Shown: positions 1-8,079 of the stretch, piece by piece | How the letters are laid out: every line of letters starts with the position of its first letter | Numbering within the stretch: the first letter of the stretch is position 1 | Source: Saprospiraceae bacterium | GTDB taxonomy: Bacteria > Bacteroidota > Bacteroidia > Chitinophagales > Saprospiraceae | Length of the DNA stretch: 10,497 nucleotides | Direction: 5' to 3' | Assembly: GCA_023299965.1 (NCBI GenBank) | Contig: JALZVN010000295.1 | Coordinates: 1-10,497, forward strand | Translations under genes and position numbers: made by a program | The notes under the pieces: generated by a model | Database searches by the model: none | What the model saw: only the letters and a program-made list of their open reading frames with translations | Told to the model about the DNA's origin: nothing

Positions 1-2229
1 TGCCATCAGTCCTCTTAATCCACAAAGCTGCTTAATCTGTTGTTTAGATCCACGCGCTCCTGAATCAAGCATCATATATACTGAGTTGAAGCCATCTTTA
101 TGAGCAGCCAACTCTTCCATTAATTTTGTAGTAATCTGATTATCTGCAAAAGTCCACTTGTCAATTACTTGATTGTATCTCTCATTACCTGTAATCAATC
201 CAAGTTCGTAGTTATCCCAAACCTCATCTACAGAAGACTGTGCTTCAGTAAGAGTAGCTTGCTTATTCGATGGTGAAATAAGATCTCCTAAGTTAAATGA
301 TAAGCCTCCTTTAAATGACCAGTAGAAACCCATATCCTTAATTTCATCAAGGAACGAAGCCGTAACAGCAAAATCTGTACGCTCGATAATATCCATGATA
401 ATTACCTTAAGGTTCTTCTTAGTTAATACTGCATTACTGTAAGGTACATTTTCTGGAATCGCTTTATTGAAAATAACTCTACCTACGGTAGTCTCTACTC
501 TATCGAGTACTAACTCTTCGTCTTTCTCTACTAATACCTTAACGATAACTTTAGAGTGTAGATCTAGTGCCTTTTCATTGTATGCAATAATAACTTCTTC
601 TGCAGAATAATAATGCGTTGCCTTAATGTCCGCTTGTGTTCTACTCTTTGTAAGGTAGTACAAACCCAAGACCATATCCTGAGAAGGAAGCGTAATTGGT
701 GAACCGTTTTGAGGGTTCAACATATTGTGTGCAGAAAGCATCAATACCTGAGCCTCCAATATGGCACCCTGACTCAATGGTACGTGAACTGCCATTTGAT
801 CACCATCAAAATCGGCGTTAAAGGCACCACATACAAGTGGGTGTAATTGAATCGCTTTACCTTCTATCAATGTAGGCTGGAAAGCTTGGATTGACAATCT
901 GTGAAGCGTAGGGGCTCTATTCAAAAGAATTGGATGTCCTTTCAATATATTTTCAAGGATTTCCCAGATTACTGGATCCTTACGATCAACTAATTTCTTA
1001 GCAGACTTTACGGTCTTAACTATTCCTCTTTCGATTAATTTTCTAATCACGAAAGGCTTGAATAATTCGGCAGCCATTTGCTTAGGTAAACCACACTCGT
1101 GTAATTTCAAATTAGGTCCTACTACAATAACTGAACGTCCAGAGTAATCCACACGTTTTCCTAATAGGTTCTGTCTGAAACGACCTTGCTTACCCTTCAG
1201 TACATCACTCAAAGACTTCAAAGCTCTACCACCTTCTGCCTTAACAGCATTAGATTTTCTAGAGTTATCAAAAAGTGAATCTACTGCTTCCTGAAGCATT
1301 CTCTTCTCATTTCTAAGAATTACTTCTGGAGCTTTTATTTCCAATAGTCTCTTAAGACGATTGTTTCTAATAATTACTCTACGGTAAAGATCATTCAAAT
1401 CCGAACTCGCAAATCTACCACCATCCAGTGGTACAAGTGGTCTTAGCTCTGGTGGAACAACTGGTAAGTACTGAATAATAGCCCATTCTGGTTTATTTTC
1501 AATTCTCGTTTGCCCATCTCTGAAAGCTTCAACTACTCTTAGTCTATTCAATGCTTCAGATTTTCTCTGCTGAGAAGTTTCTGTTGCTGCTTGTAATCTA
1601 AGGTCGTTGCTTAATTGATCCAAATCGAGACGCATCAATAAGTCACGGATTGCTTCCGCTCCCATCTTAGCGATGAATTTGTTTGGATCATCATCTTCCA
1701 ACATTTGATTTTCTGGTGGAAGTGTTTCTAGGATTTCTAAGTACTCCTCTTCCGTTAGAAGAGTTCTTATTTCCATATCTTCTTTGATACCTGGCTGAAT
1801 AACAACATATCTCTCGTAGTAGACAATTGTTTCCAACTTTTTAGATGCGATACCTAGAAGGTATCCAATCTTGTTAGGTAAAGATTTGAAAAACCAAATG
1901 TGAACAACAGGAACCACCAACTTGATGTGCCCCATACGCTCTCTTCTCACTTTCTTTTCTGTTACCTCAACACCACATCTATCACATACAATACCTTTGT
2001 ATCTGATACGCTTATATTTACCACAGTAACATTCATAATCCTTTACAGGTCCAAATATTCTTTCACAGAATAATCCGTCTCTTTCAGGTTTATAAGATCT
2101 GTAGTTTATTGTTTCAGGTTTTAGCACTTCCCCAAACGACCTTTCAAGGATATCATCCGGAGATGATAAACTGATGGTTATCGTACTGAATTTTGTGTTT
2201 TGACCTTTCGTATTCTTTTTAAATGCCAT
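1..2229 (-). CDS. rpoC: DNA-directed RNA polymerase subunit beta' (N-terminal part, cut by window edge)
   Basis: Beta' is the largest subunit of cytoplasmic RNA polymerase and carries the catalytic Mg2+ site. The frame is open from an ATG at 2229 to position 1, giving exactly 743 codons, roughly half of the usual ~1400-residue protein. The N-terminal zinc-binding domain has four cysteines at residues 67, 69, 82 and 85. The switch-2 segment LLGKRVDYSGRSVI is at 355-368, followed by RAPTLHRLSIQAF. The catalytic loop NADFDGD is at 471-477, with the three metal-binding aspartates at 473, 475 and 477. The last visible residues (about 722-743, GARGS through GLRGLMA) begin the bridge helix; the trigger loop lies outside the window. 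The gene follows rpoB after 40 AT-rich bases, the normal rpoBC arrangement, and is surely cotranscribed. No Shine-Dalgarno sequence precedes the ATG. No frameshift or missing key residue was seen. Confidence 0.98.
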   Translation of the reverse strand, partial: MAFKKNTKGQNTKFSTITISLSSPDDILERSFGEVLKPETINYRSYKPERDGLFCERIFGPVKDYECYCGKYKRIRYKGIVCDRCGVEVTEKKVRRERMGHIKLVVPVVHIWFFKSLPNKIGYLLGIASKKLETIVYYERYVVIQPGIKEDMEIRTLLTEEEYLEILETLPPENQMLEDDDPNKFIAKMGAEAIRDLLMRLDLDQLSNDLRLQAATETSQQRKSEALNRLRVVEAFRDGQTRIENKPEWAIIQYLPVVPPELRPLVPLDGGRFASSDLNDLYRRVIIRNNRLKRLLEIKAPEVILRNEKRMLQEAVDSLFDNSRKSNAVKAEGGRALKSLSDVLKGKQGRFRQNLLGKRVDYSGRSVIVVGPNLKLHECGLPKQMAAELFKPFVIRKLIERGIVKTVKSAKKLVDRKDPVIWEILENILKGHPILLNRAPTLHRLSIQAFQPTLIEGKAIQLHPLVCGAFNADFDGDQMAVHVPLSQGAILEAQVLMLSAHNMLNPQNGSPITLPSQDMVLGLYYLTKSRTQADIKATHYYSAEEVIIAYNEKALDLHSKVIVKVLVEKDEELVLDRVETTVGRVIFNKAIPENVPYSNAVLTKKNLKVIIMDIIERTDFAVTASFLDEIKDMGFYWSFKGGLSFNLGDLISPSNKQATLTEAQSSVDEVWDNYELGLITGNERYNQVIDKWTFADNQITTKLMEELAAHKDGFNSVYMMLDSGARGSKQQIKQLCGLRGLMA

Positions 2230-2269
2230 AAAGCAAAATATTTAATGCATTCTTAAATATTGATTTTTC

Positions 2270-5200
2270 TTAGTCGAACTTTACATCGAGCGCTAGTCCT
2301 CTCAATTCATGTATTAATACATTGAATGATTCAGGAATATTTGGTTCTGGAAGATTGTCTCCTTTGACAATCGCCTCGTATGCTTTTGCTCTACCATTAA
2401 TATCATCAGACTTAATAGTCAACAATTCTTGAAGGATATTAGAAGCACCAAATGCCTCTAAAGCCCAAACCTCCATCTCCCCAAATCTCTGTCCCCCGAA
2501 TTGCGCCTTACCACCAAGTGGTTGTTGCGTAATCAGTGAGTAAGGTCCGATAGATCTTGCGTGCATCTTATCATCAACCATGTGAGAAAGTTTCAACATG
2601 TAGATAATACCAACCGTTGCTTGCTGGTGGAATTTATCTCCCGTTTCTCCGTCATACAAATAAGTCTGACCCAATGAAGGTAGGCTTGCTTGTTGGATAT
2701 ACGTTTCGATTTCTTCCATACTCGCTCCATCAAAAATTGGTGTTCCAAACTTCAAGTCTAGTTTTTCACCAGCCCATCCAAGAACCGTTTCAAAGATTTG
2801 ACCCAAGTTCATTCTAGATGGTACACCCAGAGGATTAAGTACGATATCTACAGGTGTTCCATCTTCAAGGAATGGCATATCTTCCATTCTTACGATTCTA
2901 GAAACAATCCCCTTATTACCGTGACGTCCTGCAAGCTTATCTCCAACTTTAAGTTTTCTCTTCTTTGCCATATACACTTTGGCAAGCTTGAGTACACCTG
3001 CAGGAAGTTCATCCCCGATGCTGATGTTGAATTTTTCACGCTTATAACGTCCAACTTCTTCGTTGTACTTAATACTGTAGTTGTGCAGTAATCTTGCAAT
3101 CAACTTGTTTTTATCTGTATCGCTAGTCCAGTTGCTATAATCAACAACACTATAGTCAATCTTATTCTTTAGTACTGCCTGAGAGAATTTTGTTCCTTTA
3201 GGAACCAATTCTTCGTTGTAGATACTCTTAACACCATTAGAAGTTTTGCCCTTAAGCATAACCATTAACTTATCGATTAAGATCGTCTTTAATTCATTTG
3301 TTGCAATCGCATGTTGCTCATCCAACTTGATTAAAAGATCTTTCTCTTGTGCTTTCTGAATCTTATCTTTCTTAGCACGAGCAAAAAGCTGCTTATTGAT
3401 GATTACACCTTTTGAAGAAGGTGGTGCTTTTAATGAAGCATCCTTTACATCACCCGCTTTATCTCCAAAGATCGCTCTCAATAGCTTTTCTTCTGGTGTT
3501 GGATCTGACTCTCCTTTTGGTGTAATCTTACCAATAAGGATATCGCCTTCTTTTACCCAAGCACCTACTCTGATGACACCATTTTCATCTAAGTCTTTCG
3601 TTGCATCCTCACTAACGTTAGGGATGTCATTGGTCAATTCTTCTTCACCTAACTTAGTATCTCTAACATCAAGCTCAAAGTGCTCTATGTGTAAGGATGT
3701 GAAAATATCTTCTTTTACTACTCTTTCAGATAATACAATCGCATCCTCAAAATTGTACCCTTTCCAAGGCATGAAGGCTACCTTCAAGTTTTGCCCTAAA
3801 GCCAATTCTCCTTTTTGTGTAGCGTAGCCATCACAAAGAATCATTCCTTCTGCAACTCTATCACCTTTCCTAACGATTGGCTTCAAGTTTACGCAAGTAC
3901 CTTGGTTAGTTCTTCTAAACTTTATCAAATCATAAGACTTGCGATTATCTTCAAAAGAAACCAATTGGTCTTTCTCCGTTCTATCGTATCTGATAATGAT
4001 CTCACGTGCATCAACATACTCCACTACTCCGTCGCCTTCCGCATTGATCATCATACGAGAATCAATCGCCACTCTTTCTTCAATTCCTGTACCAACGATT
4101 GGACTATTAGGCTTTACTAAAGGTACTGCCTGACGTTGCATGTTAGATCCCATAAGGGCTCTATTGGCATCATCGTTTTCAAGGAATGGAATTAATGAAG
4201 CGGACACACCAACAATCTGGTTAGGAGCTACATCCATATACTCAATCTCTTTCGGACCTAGTACTGGGAAATCACCGTGTTCTCTACACTTAATTTTATC
4301 TGTAAGGAATGCTCCTTTTTCATTGATTCGAGCATTCGCTTGTGCAATCTTTTTAAAATCCTCTCCTTCCGCAGATAAATAAAGTGCACCATCTTCCATG
4401 GCAACTTTACCATTCTTCACAGGTCTATAGGGAGTTTCTAAGAAACCCATCTTATTTACCTTGGCGTGTACACAAAGAGTCGAAATTAGTCCAATATTTG
4501 GTCCTTCCGGAGTCTCAATCGTACATAATCTACCGTAGTGAGAATAGTGAACATCTCTTACCTCAAAACCTGCTCTTTCTCTCGAAAGCCCCCCAGGTCC
4601 AAGTGCAGAAATTCTACGCTTATGCGTAATTTCCGAAAGTGGATTTGTTTGATCTAAGAATTGTGACAATTGACTTGTACCAAAGAAAGAGTTAATAACA
4701 GATGATAATGTTCTCGCGTTGATCAAATCAACAGGAGTAAATACCTCATTATCTCTTACATTCATTCTCTCTCTAATCGTTCTAGCCATTCTTGCTAAAC
4801 CAACACCGAACTGAGCGTACAATTGTTCTCCTACAGTACGAACACGTCTATTACTAAGGTGATCAATATCATCTATCTCCGCCTTTTGGTTCATAAGGCT
4901 TACTAAGTACTTAACGATTTCAATAATGTCTTCCTTAGTAAGAACGAGGATATCGTTTGAAGTATCAAGACCTAACTTTCTGTTGATCTTGTATCTACCT
5001 ACCTCACCCAAATTGTATCTCTTATCGGAGAAGAACAATTTGTCAATGATACCTCTTGCGGTCTCATCATCCGGTGGGTCAGATCCTCTAAGTTGTCTAT
5101 ATATGTATTGAACTGCTTCTATTTCAGAACTAGTTGGATCTTTCTGAAGTGTGTTGTAGATAATAGTATAATCTTCTTCAACGTCTTCTTTTTGAAGGAT

Positions 5201-6091
5201 AACCGTTTCCGCGTTTGCTTCAAGAATCAATTCTATATTTTCATCATCTAGTACAGTATCTCGTTCTAGAATAATTTCGTTTCTTTCTATTGTTACTACC
5301 TCTCCTGTATCTTCATCTACGAAATCTTCTGTCCAACTCTTTAATACACGAGCGGCAAGTTTTCTTCCAACAGATTTTTTCAAATCTTTTTTAACGGCAC
5401 CGATTTCGTCCGCCAATCCAAAAATATTTAGGATTGCTTTATCCGTATCAAAACCAATAGCTCTAAGAAGAGTGGTTACCGGGAATTTCTTTTTACGATC
5501 GATGTATGCGTACATCACCGTATTAATATCTGTAGCAAATTCCATCCATGCTCCTTTAAAAGGAATAATTCTAGCTGAATGGATTTTTGTACCGTTAGGG
5601 TGGAATGATTGTCCAAAGAATACACCTGGTGATCTGTGCAGCTGTGAAACAATAACTCTTTCAGCACCATTAATTACAAAGGTACCTTTTGGGGTCATGT
5701 ATGGTATATTTCCTAAGAATACATCTTGAACGATGGTCTGGAAATCAACGTGTTCTTCATCATTACATGATAGTCTTAGCTTAGCCTTAAGCGGCACACT
5801 GTATGTCAAACCACGTTGCATACATTCGCTAATAGTATATCGAGGAGGATCTACAAAGTAATCCAGAAATTCAAGAACGAATATATTCCTAGCATCGGTG
5901 ATAGGAAAATTTTCTTGGAATACTCTAAATAAACCTTCGTTACCTCTATTTTCAGGAGTTGTTTCCAATTGGAAAAACTCTTTAAAAGATTTAAGCTGTA
6001 TTTCAAGTAAATCCGGATATTCGTCTGGAAGCTTAATCTTTCCAAAACTTACTCTTGGATTTACGTTTTTGATTTTTTCGCTTGTAGCCAT
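2270..6091 (-). CDS. rpoB: DNA-directed RNA polymerase subunit beta
   Basis: Beta is the second-largest RNA polymerase subunit. With beta' it forms the active-site cleft and the rifampicin pocket. I place the start at the ATG at 6091 (protein begins MATSEKIKN), giving 1273 residues, the usual Bacteroidota length; the frame stays open upstream to a TTG at 6163 and an ATG at 6151. The conserved family sequence starts only at NPRVSFGKI, and a hairpin lies in the upstream stretch, so I read the extra codons as leader. The rifampicin region GTSQLSQFLDQTNP through RRISALGPGGL is intact, with D480, H490 and S495 matching E. coli D516, H526 and S531. The NFED motif places E782 and D783 near the active site. 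GDKLAGRHGNKG, which contains conserved active-site lysines, lies further on. The C-terminal part contains GGKAQFGGQRFGEMEVWALEA, typical of the clamp-contacting end. The stop is TAA, 40 bp before rpoC. Confidence 0.98.
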   Translation of the reverse strand: MATSEKIKNVNPRVSFGKIKLPDEYPDLLEIQLKSFKEFFQLETTPENRGNEGLFRVFQENFPITDARNIFVLEFLDYFVDPPRYTISECMQRGLTYSVPLKAKLRLSCNDEEHVDFQTIVQDVFLGNIPYMTPKGTFVINGAERVIVSQLHRSPGVFFGQSFHPNGTKIHSARIIPFKGAWMEFATDINTVMYAYIDRKKKFPVTTLLRAIGFDTDKAILNIFGLADEIGAVKKDLKKSVGRKLAARVLKSWTEDFVDEDTGEVVTIERNEIILERDTVLDDENIELILEANAETVILQKEDVEEDYTIIYNTLQKDPTSSEIEAVQYIYRQLRGSDPPDDETARGIIDKLFFSDKRYNLGEVGRYKINRKLGLDTSNDILVLTKEDIIEIVKYLVSLMNQKAEIDDIDHLSNRRVRTVGEQLYAQFGVGLARMARTIRERMNVRDNEVFTPVDLINARTLSSVINSFFGTSQLSQFLDQTNPLSEITHKRRISALGPGGLSRERAGFEVRDVHYSHYGRLCTIETPEGPNIGLISTLCVHAKVNKMGFLETPYRPVKNGKVAMEDGALYLSAEGEDFKKIAQANARINEKGAFLTDKIKCREHGDFPVLGPKEIEYMDVAPNQIVGVSASLIPFLENDDANRALMGSNMQRQAVPLVKPNSPIVGTGIEERVAIDSRMMINAEGDGVVEYVDAREIIIRYDRTEKDQLVSFEDNRKSYDLIKFRRTNQGTCVNLKPIVRKGDRVAEGMILCDGYATQKGELALGQNLKVAFMPWKGYNFEDAIVLSERVVKEDIFTSLHIEHFELDVRDTKLGEEELTNDIPNVSEDATKDLDENGVIRVGAWVKEGDILIGKITPKGESDPTPEEKLLRAIFGDKAGDVKDASLKAPPSSKGVIINKQLFARAKKDKIQKAQEKDLLIKLDEQHAIATNELKTILIDKLMVMLKGKTSNGVKSIYNEELVPKGTKFSQAVLKNKIDYSVVDYSNWTSDTDKNKLIARLLHNYSIKYNEEVGRYKREKFNISIGDELPAGVLKLAKVYMAKKRKLKVGDKLAGRHGNKGIVSRIVRMEDMPFLEDGTPVDIVLNPLGVPSRMNLGQIFETVLGWAGEKLDLKFGTPIFDGASMEEIETYIQQASLPSLGQTYLYDGETGDKFHQQATVGIIYMLKLSHMVDDKMHARSIGPYSLITQQPLGGKAQFGGQRFGEMEVWALEAFGASNILQELLTIKSDDINGRAKAYEAIVKGDNLPEPNIPESFNVLIHELRGLALDVKFD

Positions 6092-6107
6092 AGAAATCGA
6101 GTTTTTT

Positions 6108-6125
6108 ATCAGATCAAAATCTGAT
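6108..6125 (-). promoter_or_regulatory. Short hairpin in the rpoB leader
   Basis: A perfect 7-bp inverted repeat (ATCAGAT / ATCTGAT) with a 4-nt loop lies 16 nt upstream of the chosen rpoB ATG. In the rpoB transcript it is followed by six A residues, not by a U tract, so it is not an intrinsic terminator in this direction. It could influence ribosome access to rpoB or mark an mRNA processing point; both roles are inference. If translation started at the upstream ATG at 6151, the hairpin would lie inside the coding sequence, which is one reason I prefer the start at 6091. Confidence 0.45.
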
Positions 6126-6197
6126 TGAATGTTTGATAAAGCGATGTGCATATTTCTTAGCAAGCACGGCTAATACAATTGCGAGAATAGAGACAAC

Positions 6198-6240
6198 AAT
6201 AGGCCTAGTCAAAAGTATACACTTTCGACTAAGCCTTATT
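6198..6240 (-). promoter_or_regulatory. Long stem-loop in the rplL–rpoB gap (candidate attenuator or RNase III site)
   Basis: Read on the minus strand, the arm AATAAGGCTTAGTCGAAAGT pairs with ACTTTTGACTAGGCCTATT. The stem has about 19 pairs, including two G·U pairs and one bulged A, closed by a short GTAT loop. Most departures from perfect complementarity are wobble pairs that work in RNA but not in the opposite strand, so the structure fits a transcript running toward rpoB. No continuous U tract follows; the downstream RNA is U-rich but broken (GUUGUCUCUAUUCUC). In E. coli the rplL–rpoB gap holds a partial terminator and an RNase III site that set the ratio of ribosomal protein to polymerase synthesis. 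I infer a similar role here from position and shape only. Confidence 0.6.
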
Positions 6241-6241
6241 T
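6231..6241 (-). repeat. 11-nt motif AAATAAGGCTT, copy in the rplL–rpoB gap
   Basis: This 11-mer, read on the minus strand, is identical to one at 6753-6763 in the rplJ–rplL gap, in the same orientation relative to transcription. Most of it also forms the 5' arm of the long hairpin at 6198-6240. The flanking bases differ, so the match is limited to 11 nt. Its function is unknown. Confidence 0.4.
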
Positions 6242-6257
6242 GTTATATCAGTTATTT

Positions 6258-6273
6258 AAGTAGAGTTCTACTT
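6258..6273 (-). promoter_or_regulatory. Small hairpin downstream of rplL
   Basis: A perfect 6-bp inverted repeat (AAGTAG / CTACTT) around a 4-nt loop lies 40 nt after the rplL stop codon and upstream of the longer rplL–rpoB hairpin. It is followed by AAATAACTG in the transcript, so it lacks the U tract of a terminator. It may protect the rplL 3' end after processing, or it may be chance in AT-rich DNA. Confidence 0.35.
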
Positions 6274-6312
6274 GCATAAAGGTGTTGGGTCGATTTGATA
6301 AAGGTTAAAAGA

Positions 6313-6690
6313 TTACTTCAACTCAACATCAGCACCTGCAGCCTCTAACGCTGCCTTCATCTTTTCAGCATCGTCTTTAGAAAGTCCCTCTTTAAGGGTT
6401 GCAGGAGCACCGTCAACGAGATCTTTCGCCTCTTTCAATCCAACGCCCATTAGAGATTTCACTTCCTTAACTACCTGTAGTTTTGCACTACCTGCAGAAT
6501 TAAGTACTAAGTTAAACTCTGTTTGTTCAGCACCAGCATCTCCGCCTCCTGCACCAGGTGCAGCAGCTACTGCTACAGCCGCAGCTGCAGGTTCAATACC
6601 GTGCTCTTCTTTAAGAATGTCAGCCAACTCGCTCACTTCCTTAATAGAAAGAGCTACAAGTGTGTCCGCCAATGATTTTAAATCCGCCAT
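6313..6690 (-). CDS. rplL: 50S ribosomal protein L7/L12
   Basis: L7/L12 is the multicopy, dimeric stalk protein of the large ribosomal subunit. It recruits EF-Tu, EF-G, IF2 and release factors and stimulates their GTPase activity. The 125-residue product has the family's usual length and layout: an N-terminal helical dimerisation and L10-binding segment (about 1-31), an Ala/Gly-rich flexible hinge (about 34-54, PAAAAVAVAAAPGAGGG), and a compact C-terminal domain (about 56-125). The factor-binding surface in that domain includes VGLKEAKDLVDGAP. The ATG at 6690 has an A/U-rich leader with A at -3 and no Shine-Dalgarno. The gene follows rplJ by 91 bp. It is separated from rpoB by 221 bp containing three hairpins, consistent with L12 being made in excess over polymerase. 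Confidence 0.98.
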   Translation of the reverse strand: MADLKSLADTLVALSIKEVSELADILKEEHGIEPAAAAVAVAAAPGAGGGDAGAEQTEFNLVLNSAGSAKLQVVKEVKSLMGVGLKEAKDLVDGAPATLKEGLSKDDAEKMKAALEAAGADVELK

Positions 6691-6752
6691 TTTATAAAAC
6701 TATTTTTTAATTGTTCACAAATAAATATAACATCTATATGCGTGTAACTTGG

Positions 6753-6763
6753 AAGCCTTATTT
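6753..6763 (-). repeat. 11-nt motif AAATAAGGCTT, copy in the rplJ–rplL gap
   Basis: This is the second copy of the 11-mer also found at 6231-6241. It lies about 20 nt after the rplJ stop codon, in a 91-bp AT-rich gap before rplL. I could not build a strong hairpin around this copy, unlike the one before rpoB. Confidence 0.4.
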
Positions 6764-6781
6764 AGATAAATTACGCTACGT

Positions 6782-7309
6782 TTACTCGCCCTTCGATTCC
6801 AAGGTCTTTAAAATACCTGTTAGTGTATTTTGACCTGATTGAAGTGATCCCAAAAGATTCTTCATTGGTGACTGTAATAACATGATTACATCTCCAATAA
6901 GATCCTCCTTAGACTTCAAGCTAGCTAATGCCTTCACTTGATCATCACCTACAAATACATCAGCATCTATATAAGCTGCCTTCAATACTGGGTAATCTGC
7001 TGTCTTACGAAACTCTTCAATTACTTTAGCTGGTAGATTTGCTGCCTTACTAAACATAATTGCAGTAGGTCCCTTTAAGGATTCGAGTAATTTGCCGTAA
7101 TTTTTATCTTCAGATGCATCTCCTAACGCTTTAGCTGCAAGGGTGTTTTTCACCACTTTCATTTCAACGTCTTTTTCGAAGCAATCTCTTCTTAATTGGT
7201 TAATTTGTTCAACAGTTAATGTTGAAGAATCAGTCAAATAGAAAAATGAATATTCTTCAAATTTTAGCTTTAATTCCTCAACTGCCGTTGTTTTTTCTGT
7301 ACGAGTCAT
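6782..7309 (-). CDS. rplJ: 50S ribosomal protein L10
   Basis: L10 anchors the L7/L12 dimers to the 23S rRNA GTPase-associated region at the base of the stalk. In many bacteria it also represses its own mRNA. The product has 175 residues, normal for the family. The N-terminal rRNA-binding domain contains VVKNTLAAKAL (about 52-62) and LKGPTAIMF (about 78-86). The C-terminal part (about 150-172, KNLLGSLQSGQNTLTGILKTL) is the helix that docks L7/L12 dimers. The ATG at 7309 follows a run of A residues, with no Shine-Dalgarno. It begins 29 bp after rplA, so a classical long L10-binding leader could fit only if it overlapped the 3' end of rplA. Regulation may therefore work from elsewhere in the operon; this is inference. 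Confidence 0.98.
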   Translation of the reverse strand: MTRTEKTTAVEELKLKFEEYSFFYLTDSSTLTVEQINQLRRDCFEKDVEMKVVKNTLAAKALGDASEDKNYGKLLESLKGPTAIMFSKAANLPAKVIEEFRKTADYPVLKAAYIDADVFVGDDQVKALASLKSKEDLIGDVIMLLQSPMKNLLGSLQSGQNTLTGILKTLESKGE

Positions 7310-7338
7310 TTTTTGAAAATTAAATATTTAAAGAATAA

Positions 7339-8031
7339 TTATCCTATAGACTTTGGGTCTAATTTGATACCTGGGCTCATAGTGCTAGCACAGGTAAGTG
7401 ATTTAACATATGTTCCTTTTACAGTAGATGGCTTCATCTTCATAATAGAAGTTAATACTTCCATTGCATTATCATGCAATTGATCAGCAGAGAAAGATAC
7501 TCTACCTACTGATGTGTGAATGATTCCAAACTTATCTACTCTGAAAGAAATTTTCCCTTTCTTAACTTCAGCAACAGCAGCGCCAACATTTGGTGTTACT
7601 GTACCTGTCTTTGGGTTTGGCATAAGTCCTCTTGGTCCTAAAATTCTACCAATCTTACCAACCTGTCCCATTGTCTGTGGCATTGCTATAACAACGTCAA
7701 CATCTGTCCATCCACCTTGCACTTTCGCTACAAGTTCTTCTAGACCAACAAAATCAGCTCCTGCATCTTTTGCTTCCTGTTCTTTGTCAGGTGTGCAAAA
7801 TACAGCCACTCTTTTTGTTTTACCAGTACCATGTGGAAGGGAAACGGTGCCTCTCAATGCTTGATCGGCTTTTCTAGGATCTACTCCTAATCTGATGTGA
7901 AGATCAACCGAAGCGTCAAACTTTGGTGTGCTGACCTTTTTTACAAGATGCATAGCTTCTTTGATCTCATATTGCTTTTCTGGATCAACAAGCTTATTTG
8001 CCTCCTTTCTTTTTTTACCAATTTTAGGCAT
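7339..8031 (-). CDS. rplA: 50S ribosomal protein L1
   Basis: L1 forms the mobile L1 stalk, which guides deacylated tRNA out of the E site. It is also the translational repressor of the L11 operon in many bacteria. The product has 230 residues, the standard length. The L1 family signature GRILGPRGLMPNPKTGTVT is at about 128-146. Domain I is formed by the chain termini (about 1-65 and 160-230), and domain II lies between. The lysine-rich N-terminus (MPKIGKKRKEANK) fits rRNA contact. The gene follows rplK after 84 bp and precedes rplJ by 29 bp. Its last codons (KLDPKSI) also form a weak 5-bp hairpin at 7347-7361 in the RNA. No anomaly was seen. Confidence 0.98.
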   Translation of the reverse strand: MPKIGKKRKEANKLVDPEKQYEIKEAMHLVKKVSTPKFDASVDLHIRLGVDPRKADQALRGTVSLPHGTGKTKRVAVFCTPDKEQEAKDAGADFVGLEELVAKVQGGWTDVDVVIAMPQTMGQVGKIGRILGPRGLMPNPKTGTVTPNVGAAVAEVKKGKISFRVDKFGIIHTSVGRVSFSADQLHDNAMEVLTSIMKMKPSTVKGTYVKSLTCASTMSPGIKLDPKSIG

Positions 8032-8079
8032 AATATATAATTTTTAGGTATTAACGTCTCAATATTCACCAAAACTCCC

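Noticed and set aside
2230..2269. AT-rich inverted repeat in the rpoB–rpoC gap
   Set aside because: Only three G/C-anchored pairs form before mismatches; this is expected by chance in AT-rich sequence.
2798..3091. 97-codon plus-strand open frame within rpoB
   Set aside because: Its composition looks random and it lies opposite the conserved GRHGNKG region.
3396..3827. 143-codon plus-strand open frame within rpoB
   Set aside because: It is an antisense shadow of highly conserved rpoB sequence, with no domain or start context.
5851..6045. 64-codon minus-strand open frame overlapping the rpoB N-terminus in another frame
   Set aside because: The frame of the conserved RpoB sequence is continuous through it, so it is an out-of-frame shadow.
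6210..6217. TACTTTTG on the minus strand, matching the Bacteroidota -7 element TAnnTTTG, ahead of rpoB
   Set aside because: It lies within the 3' arm of the long hairpin and has no TTG at the -33 spacing, so I do not call a promoter.
7310..7338. Possible L10 autoregulatory leader before rplJ
   Set aside because: The gap is only 29 bp, too short for the known L10 leader fold, and no strong structure was visible in it.
7520..7864. 114-codon plus-strand open frame within rplA
   Set aside because: It is an antisense shadow of the L1 gene, without family resemblance.
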